Below, in pieces: positions 58,723-64,000 of a DNA stretch of 64,000 nucleotides. Under the pieces are notes generated by a model. It was not told the origin of the DNA. It saw nothing but the letters and a program-made list of their open reading frames with translations, and did no database searches. The position numbers and the translations under genes are program-made. Within the stretch, counting starts at the first letter, position 1, and the number at the start of each line of letters is the position of its first letter. This DNA comes from Bacillus sp. Marseille-Q3570 (lineage in GTDB: Bacteria > Bacillota > Bacilli > Bacillales > Fictibacillaceae): assembly GCF_946151055.1 (NCBI RefSeq), contig NZ_CAMGYZ010000007.1:124001-188000 (forward strand), given 5' to 3'.

Positions 58723-59088
58723 ATGAAATTCTATCAATTCAATCCAACTAAAGCTAAGGTGATCGACCAGTTTGGCAGTTCTGGTGTTCGAATCTCGCCT
58801 TTCATACGACAGGAAGGATTTCAGCAGACAGCATGTATCCACTTCGAAAAGGGGAGCTGTCTCGGCATGCATCCTGCCACGATCAATCAATTGTTCATCG
58901 TGATGTCAGGTGAAGGGTGGGTACGTGTTAAAGATTCAGATAAAGTGAAGGTTTCCGCTGGAATAGCTGTATATTGGGAACCTGGGGAAGAGCATGAATC
59001 AGGATCAGCGGAATCTATGGAGGTGATCGTGTTAGAAGGGGCGAACATCAATCCTTCAACCTTCATGTCTGAAATCGAAACGGCGTAG
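58723..59088 (+). CDS. Small cupin-domain protein
   Basis: 121 residues, a single cupin barrel: CLGMHPATINQLFIVMSGEGWVRV (cupin motif 1, His-poor) and AVYWEPGEEHESGSAESMEVIVLEG (motif 2). Metal ligands are partly present (His53, Glu/His in GEEHE). A small binding or isomerase-type protein; substrate unknown. AAAAAGGGGGAA precedes the ATG. The R1 element ends directly upstream, so the promoter is probably inside or beyond it. Confidence 0.7.
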   Translation: MKFYQFNPTKAKVIDQFGSSGVRISPFIRQEGFQQTACIHFEKGSCLGMHPATINQLFIVMSGEGWVRVKDSDKVKVSAGIAVYWEPGEEHESGSAESMEVIVLEGANINPSTFMSEIETA

Positions 59089-59250
59089 GATAAAAGACCT
59101 CATTTCCTTTATCGGAGCATAGTAAAATAGGAGTTTATACACCCCGGAGATTGATGAAGAGACCGACTGATCTGGTCGATAAAAGGGATGGATATGTCTA
59201 AAAATTAATAATCAGATCAATTTCAATCGATGCTGGGGAAGGGTGTAAAG

Positions 59251-61803
59251 ATGAAGACTGTCAGCACGATTTATAGTAGTAAGAAACAATTACAATCATT
59301 CATAGATATGAACGACCTCCATTCGGCACATGATCGGTTACTGATCCAGGTATTCACTTCAGAAGGGAAGGTTCGGATATCAAGACTGATAGAGATGCTT
59401 GATCAGGAGTTTCCGGAAGCAGCAATCATCGGTGCGACAGTAGACGCCTCTTTTTGTGAGGAAATCAGGACGAGCGGTACGACGATCTCTTTTACTGTTT
59501 TTGATAAGGTGAAGCTTGCGTGTATTGGTGTTTCCGATGATGGAAATATGGAAGCCCATGAATGTGGTATCCATATCGCTGAACGGATCATCAAACCAAA
59601 TACGAAAGCGGTCATCCTGTTCGGAACCAGCAGTACATATAACAATCTGGGGGTGCTGAAGGGGTTAGAGAAAGTGGCTCCCGATGTGGTGGTCGCAGGT
59701 GGTAATGCAGTACCGATTGGAGAACGTAATATAGAATACCTGATCTCTAATGAAGGTTTGATCGATTCAGGTGTGACGGCGGTCAGCCTGACTGGGAATG
59801 ATTTGAATGCATCTGTCCATGCGTGTTCGGATTGGAATACGGCAGGTCGTTCGTTTAAAGTGACGAAGGCTCAAGATTGCATCCTCTATACGTTGGATGA
59901 TATACCCGTCCAAGATATTTATGAAAAATATCTTGGAAGTGAAATGACGTCGAATATCATAGATTCACGATCTTCCTTTCCTTTGATGGTAACACGCGGG
60001 GAGCAGACAGAACCTGTCATGGTGAAGCGTTTTTGTGAAGACGGTTCGATTGAAGTCTTTCAACCGATTCCAGAAGGTTGCAAAGTTTCCATTGGTTGTG
60101 GAGACGCTGGAATTTTTCTGGATTCGATGAATTGTATCTATCGCCAACTGGAAAGACAGCCTGTAGAAGGGCTCTTCCTATATTCATGTTTATCCAGACG
60201 ACGGTTTTTCAATATCGGGATTGCTCATGAGATGGACATGATTAAAAGTCTCGTTCCTACAGTAGGAGCTTTCACAGCGGGAGAATATTATCATGAGAAG
60301 GGAAAGAATGACGTCTTAAGCTATGCCCTTTCGTTCTTGACGTTAGCCGAAAATGAAACATATATTGATGAACAAACTTTCCGGAAGGCAAATAACGTGG
60401 CTTCACACTATCAAGAATTTCTTGCGATGTCACAGCTTGTGAAGGCATCTGCGGAGGATCTTGAGGTTTTGAACGATTCTCTTATGGTGGCGGAAGAGAA
60501 AATTTCACAGTTGGCTTATCATGACAGTTTGACAGGCTTGCCAAATCGATTGTATTTCCATGAGAGATTGGCAGAAGCGATCGAGTCAGCTGAAAAATCG
60601 AATGAGAAACTTGCGGTGATGGTAGTCGATTTGGATGAGTTCAAGATGATCAACGATAGTCTAGGGCATCAGGCGGGTGACCGGATTTTAAAACATGTGG
60701 CAAGAAACATGAGCGGGATGATTGAAGAGAGGCAATGCCTTGCAAGGTTTGCTGCAGATGAATTCCTCATTTTCGTTCCTGTTGCGAGTGATTTGGATAA
60801 GCTGACAGGTTTAGCAAAAAACATATTATCAGTCATCAAAAAACCGATTTTCTTAAACGGCAAAGATTATGTTCTGTCTGGAAGCATCGGTATCAGTATG
60901 TACCCTGATGATGCCAGGAATGAGGAGCACCTCTTGAAGAATGCGAACCTTGCAATGCACCGTGCAAAAATGGACGGAAGAAACAGTGTGCAGTTTTATA
61001 CAGTGGAGATGAATGATTCAATTAACGAACGCCTTGAAATGGAATATCATTTGAGAAAGGCGATGTCGTTAGGCGAGTTTGAAATCTTCTACCAACCGCA
61101 GATCAATATATCCGATGGAAAAGTGTTCGCTTGTGAAGCATTGTTGAGATGGAATCATACGAAACGCGGGATGATCCCTCCGAACCTTTTTATTCCGATT
61201 GCTGAAGAAGCGGGCTTGATTAATGAAATCGGGAAATGGGTCCTTGAACAAGCTTGTAAACAAGTACGCAGTTGGCATGACCAAGGTTTGGGACACTTAT
61301 CGGTTTGTGTAAATGTTTCTGGAAGACAATTTCAACGATTGGAATTCGTTGATGAAGTAAAAGAATGCCTGGGGACTTCTGGACTCAGTCCTTCTGCGCT
61401 GCACATCGAACTGACAGAGAGCATCATGCTTGAAGATGTGGAACACAGTCTGTGGATCATAAATCAGTTGAGAGCGCTCGGTGTGAAAATATCTGTCGAT
61501 GATTTCGGCACAGGATATTCATCTTTAAGCTACTTGAGGGATTTTCCGATCGATATCCTGAAAATCGACCAATCTTTCATACGGAACCTGGAAGAATTCA
61601 GTTCAGATGCTGCAATCGTACGTGCAATCATTACAATGTGCGAAGGATTGAACGTCACGGTCCTCGCTGAAGGTGTGGAAACGAAAAATCAATTGATCAC
61701 ATTGAAGAATTTCGGATGTGATCAAGTACAAGGGTACTATATCAGCAAACCTGTCAATCCAGCACAAATCCAAACCTTCCTGACAGGTGAGAAAATCATT
61801 TGA
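59251..61803 (+). CDS. FIST-GGDEF-EAL cyclic-di-GMP phosphodiesterase
   Basis: ATG 59251 after GGGAAGGGTG gives 850 residues. Order: FIST_N (about 20-210) and FIST_C (about 215-375) sensory domains, a short helical linker, GGDEF (about 420-585) and EAL (about 600-845). The GGDEF signature reads AADEF (501-505), so cyclase activity is doubtful. EAL catalytic motifs are intact: EALLRW from Glu629, ELTES, DDFGTGYSSLSYL, EGVET. It therefore likely degrades cyclic-di-GMP in response to a small ligand sensed by FIST, a domain proposed to bind amino acids. No membrane segment. No clear partner gene. Confidence 0.85.
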   Translation: MKTVSTIYSSKKQLQSFIDMNDLHSAHDRLLIQVFTSEGKVRISRLIEMLDQEFPEAAIIGATVDASFCEEIRTSGTTISFTVFDKVKLACIGVSDDGNMEAHECGIHIAERIIKPNTKAVILFGTSSTYNNLGVLKGLEKVAPDVVVAGGNAVPIGERNIEYLISNEGLIDSGVTAVSLTGNDLNASVHACSDWNTAGRSFKVTKAQDCILYTLDDIPVQDIYEKYLGSEMTSNIIDSRSSFPLMVTRGEQTEPVMVKRFCEDGSIEVFQPIPEGCKVSIGCGDAGIFLDSMNCIYRQLERQPVEGLFLYSCLSRRRFFNIGIAHEMDMIKSLVPTVGAFTAGEYYHEKGKNDVLSYALSFLTLAENETYIDEQTFRKANNVASHYQEFLAMSQLVKASAEDLEVLNDSLMVAEEKISQLAYHDSLTGLPNRLYFHERLAEAIESAEKSNEKLAVMVVDLDEFKMINDSLGHQAGDRILKHVARNMSGMIEERQCLARFAADEFLIFVPVASDLDKLTGLAKNILSVIKKPIFLNGKDYVLSGSIGISMYPDDARNEEHLLKNANLAMHRAKMDGRNSVQFYTVEMNDSINERLEMEYHLRKAMSLGEFEIFYQPQINISDGKVFACEALLRWNHTKRGMIPPNLFIPIAEEAGLINEIGKWVLEQACKQVRSWHDQGLGHLSVCVNVSGRQFQRLEFVDEVKECLGTSGLSPSALHIELTESIMLEDVEHSLWIINQLRALGVKISVDDFGTGYSSLSYLRDFPIDILKIDQSFIRNLEEFSSDAAIVRAIITMCEGLNVTVLAEGVETKNQLITLKNFGCDQVQGYYISKPVNPAQIQTFLTGEKII

Positions 61804-61924
61804 GGAAAGCATGGTTCAACCAGCCCATGGATGGGTACTGGATGAGGCATATTCCCTATTGAGGGGGCAAGTTCTAAGCAAATGTCTTATACGCAAGCAA
61901 ACTTGTTGAATCATTTCCCGCAAG

Positions 61925-62068
61925 TCGCTAACGGACACAGGAGACCTTATTTAGCCAAAATAATGGAATTATACAAACTCAACGGACATCAGGTACCTTA
62001 TTTAGTAAATATCATAAAAAACAACTCCTTTGTTCACAAATAACGGCCCTGGTGTCCGTTACAATTTC
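61925..62068. repeat. Dispersed repeat R3
   Basis: CTAACGGACACAGGAGACCT, ACTCAACGGACATCAGGTAC, and inverted GGCCCTGGTGTCCGTTAC: a near copy of 5,930-6,067, including spacing. Confidence 0.7.
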
Positions 62069-62157
62069 AAAACATTCATGAAAGCACAAAGGAGCTGATC
62101 GAACACCTACTTTTCAACGTGTTTTGGATCAGCCCCATTAAATTTCAAATAAGGATA

Positions 62158-62192
62158 GCGGTTCGACTAAAACCATCGAACCGCTTTTTTAT
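62158..62192 (+). terminator. Intrinsic terminator without an obvious gene
   Basis: AGCGGTTCGA pairs with TCGAACCGCT, followed by six T. It lies 355 bp after the FIST-GGDEF-EAL stop with only repeats between, so it may end that transcript or a small RNA. Confidence 0.7.
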
Positions 62193-62194
62193 TG

Positions 62195-62275
62195 TTTGGT
62201 GTACCAGGCACCGAACAAGAGCTTAACAGTGCCAAGGGATCTGAAAGTGTGCCTGGCACCGAAGTATGGCACCGT
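62195..62275. repeat. Short CCAGGCACC inverted repeats
   Basis: ACCAGGCACCG, then GTGTGCCTGGCACCGA and TGGCACCG. These are GTGCC/GGCAC palindromes of a kind frequent between Bacillaceae genes. Confidence 0.5.
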
Positions 62276-62278
62276 TTC

Positions 62279-63055
62279 TTAGTACAGGTCGGTGCGGCGG
62301 TCTTCGTAGATTGGGATGCGGGTCCGGATTTCATTCAGCTCATCAATGGAGATGTCAGCGAATAGGATTGTTTCTGTTTCATCTGCTTCTGCGATGATTT
62401 CGCCCCATGGGTTGATGATGATCGAGTGCCCGCCAAATTCATTGTCAGGATCAGCGCCGATACGGTTACAGGCGACGACGTAGCATTGGTTTTCAATCGC
62501 TCGTGTAATCAATAGGTTACGCCAGTGTTCTGTTCTGGGTTTCGGCCATTCAGCCGGGATAAATAACACTTTTGCACCTTCAAGTGCATGCTTGCGCATC
62601 CATTCAGGAAAACGGATATCATAACAGATGAACCCTGCTGAAGGGACCCCGTCAATTTCAAAATGTCCATCTTTATTTCCTGCAGTCAAGTATTTTTCTT
62701 CATTCATTAGACGGAACAGATGGACCTTGCTGTATTTTTTCACAACCTCACCCTCACGATCAAATACGATCATCGTGTTGTAGACGCTGTCTTCGGACCT
62801 TTCAGCGACGGAGCCCGCAATGATATTCACCCGATAAGTCGAAGCAAGGGAAGAGATGAATTCGATGGTCTGTTTTCCTTCATCGTCACCGATTTCATCG
62901 AGCCTTTTTAAATCATATCCCGTCGTCCACATCTCTGGAAGGACGATCACATCAGCCGATTCATTGCATGCATCCCGGATCGTCGCTGTCACTTTTTCGA
63001 AATTCACTTGTGGTTTACCAAATTCTATATCCATCTGTATTACTGCTACTTTCAT
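62279..63055 (-). CDS. mtnU: Carbon-nitrogen hydrolase (omega-amidase), MtnU-like
   Basis: 258 residues of the nitrilase superfamily with the full catalytic triad: Glu41 (LPEMW), Lys110 (YSKVHLF) and Cys144 (FICYDIRFPEW). Length and position next to mtnE match B. subtilis MtnU (YkrU), thought to hydrolyse alpha-ketoglutaramate-type amides formed when glutamine is the amino donor in methionine salvage. GGGGGTCC precedes the ATG on the minus strand. It is transcribed divergently from mtnE. Confidence 0.85.
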   Translation of the reverse strand: MKVAVIQMDIEFGKPQVNFEKVTATIRDACNESADVIVLPEMWTTGYDLKRLDEIGDDEGKQTIEFISSLASTYRVNIIAGSVAERSEDSVYNTMIVFDREGEVVKKYSKVHLFRLMNEEKYLTAGNKDGHFEIDGVPSAGFICYDIRFPEWMRKHALEGAKVLFIPAEWPKPRTEHWRNLLITRAIENQCYVVACNRIGADPDNEFGGHSIIINPWGEIIAEADETETILFADISIDELNEIRTRIPIYEDRRTDLY

Positions 63056-63185
63056 ACAAGGACCCCCTTAATTCCAAATTTTCAACATAAATCCCTTTAC
63101 ATTTGGTCATTTACACTTTAACATAAGTGATTAGAATTTTACGACAATTTACAATTAAAACTTTACGATATAGGAGGTTATCAGA

Positions 63186-64000
63186 TTGGCTCGTTTTCAA
63201 CAATCAGAATCAATCAAACGTTTGCCAGACCAATTCTTTGCAAAACTTGTAAATAAGATCGAACCCTACTATCAAGCTGGTTATGACATGATCAATCTCG
63301 GACAGGGGAATCCTGACCAGCCTACTCCGGATCATATCATCGAGGCACTGCAGACCTCAGCAACCAACCCGATCCACCATAAATACCCGCCGTTTCGAGG
63401 TCATACCTTTTTGAAAAAAGCGATTGCTGATTATTATAAACGGGAATACGATGTCGATCTAGACCCTGAAAAAGAAGTCGCTGTCCTCTTTGGAGCGAAG
63501 GCGGGTCTTGTAGAAGTAAGCCAATGCATGTTGAACCAGGGTGATACTGTATTAGTTCCGGATCCAGGTTATCCTGATTATGAATCTGGAATCGCCATCG
63601 CTGGTGCAAATCAATATAAGATGCCGCTTAAAAAGGAAAACGACTTCCTGCCAGACTACGATTCTATTCCACAAAATGTTCTGGAACAAGCAAAACTGAT
63701 GTTCTTGAACTATCCTAACAACCCGACGGCCGGAATCGCAACAAGGGAATTTTTCGAAGAGACGGTTGAGCTCGGTGAAAAGACTGGCTGCTGTATCGTC
63801 CATGATTTTGCGTATGGATCGATCGGGTTTGACGGCAAGAAACCGATTAGCTTTCTTCAGACCAAAGGGGCAAAAGAGGTCGGAGTCGAAATGTATACAC
63901 TGTCCAAAACATACAATATGGCCGGTTGGCGCGTTGGATTTGCATTAGGGAATGAGGAAGTAATCGAAGCCCTCAACCTTATCCAGGATCATTATTACTG
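63186..64000 (+). CDS. mtnE: Methionine-salvage aminotransferase MtnE (runs off the window)
   Basis: TTG 63186 (AGGAGG at 63173-63178) opens a frame that continues to the window end; 271 residues are visible. It is a class I PLP-dependent aminotransferase: INLGQGNPDQPTP, HHKYPPFRGH, LFGAKAGLVEVSQCMLNQGD, FLNYPNNPT, HDFAYGSIGFDG and the PLP lysine in YTLSKTYNMAGWRVGFA. The match to B. subtilis MtnE is close throughout. It converts 4-methylthio-2-oxobutyrate to methionine. I see no S-box (SAM riboswitch) in the 130-bp divergent gap. Confidence 0.9.
   Translation, partial: MARFQQSESIKRLPDQFFAKLVNKIEPYYQAGYDMINLGQGNPDQPTPDHIIEALQTSATNPIHHKYPPFRGHTFLKKAIADYYKREYDVDLDPEKEVAVLFGAKAGLVEVSQCMLNQGDTVLVPDPGYPDYESGIAIAGANQYKMPLKKENDFLPDYDSIPQNVLEQAKLMFLNYPNNPTAGIATREFFEETVELGEKTGCCIVHDFAYGSIGFDGKKPISFLQTKGAKEVGVEMYTLSKTYNMAGWRVGFALGNEEVIEALNLIQDHYY

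Overview
The window is a chromosomal segment of a spore-forming member of the Bacillaceae (Bacillus-like Firmicutes). The evidence is cotJABC, an addB-addA-sbcD-sbcC cluster laid out as in Bacillus subtilis, YisK and YisL homologues, the MtnU/MtnE methionine-salvage pair, IDEAL-domain and sporulation-kinase-type proteins, strong AGGAGG ribosome binding sites, and frequent TTG/GTG starts. I cannot name the genus. No rRNA, tRNA, CRISPR array, prophage or transposase gene was seen.

Layout. 1-10.2 kb: end of an EAL protein, a GH15-type glucosidase, small Bacillaceae proteins, a proline-rich probable spore protein, a cupredoxin lipoprotein, a HAD phosphatase, and a NarL/LiaR-type two-component system. 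10.3-10.7 kb: tandem array of 52-bp hairpin units. 10.9-17.6 kb: a 4-hydroxyphenylacetate (homoprotocatechuate meta-cleavage) operon: GntR regulator, DapA-type aldolase, HpaG, HpaE, HpaB, HpaD. 18.2-22.5 kb: PNPOx-like protein, TVP38/DedA protein, methionine aminopeptidase, DoxX protein behind an operator-like promoter, cotJABC. 22.6-27.1 kb (minus): TerC-family protein behind a yybP-ykoY manganese riboswitch, multi-PAS histidine kinase, O-methyltransferase. 27.7-31.9 kb: two GNAT proteins, a HEAT-repeat AlkD-like protein, an ABC-F ATPase. 32.0-45.2 kb: second 52-bp hairpin array, a promoter carrying a LexA box, two small genes, then addB-addA-sbcD-sbcC. 45.6-51.9 kb: DUF421 protein, a Yip1 plus membrane-fusion pair (YknWX-like without the ABC partners), GNAT, hemolysin-III protein, B12-binding radical SAM protein. 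52.3-57.8 kb: pterin carbinolamine dehydratase, YisK, succinate-semialdehyde-type dehydrogenase, ornithine aminotransferase, YisL. 58-64 kb: secreted protein, cupin, FIST-GGDEF-EAL protein, MtnU and the start of MtnE.

The least explained part is the intergenic DNA. At least four repeat families recur: (R1) 230-460 bp elements with imperfect terminal inverted repeats, MITE-like; (R2) two arrays with exactly 52-bp periodicity whose 10-bp stems differ by a compensatory base-pair change; (R3) ACGGACACC-type palindromic blocks; (R4) short modules with an AAAGTATAAAATACTTTC core that usually sit directly after the T-tract of an intrinsic terminator. Where noted, start codons were moved from the longest open frame to the position supported by a Shine-Dalgarno sequence.
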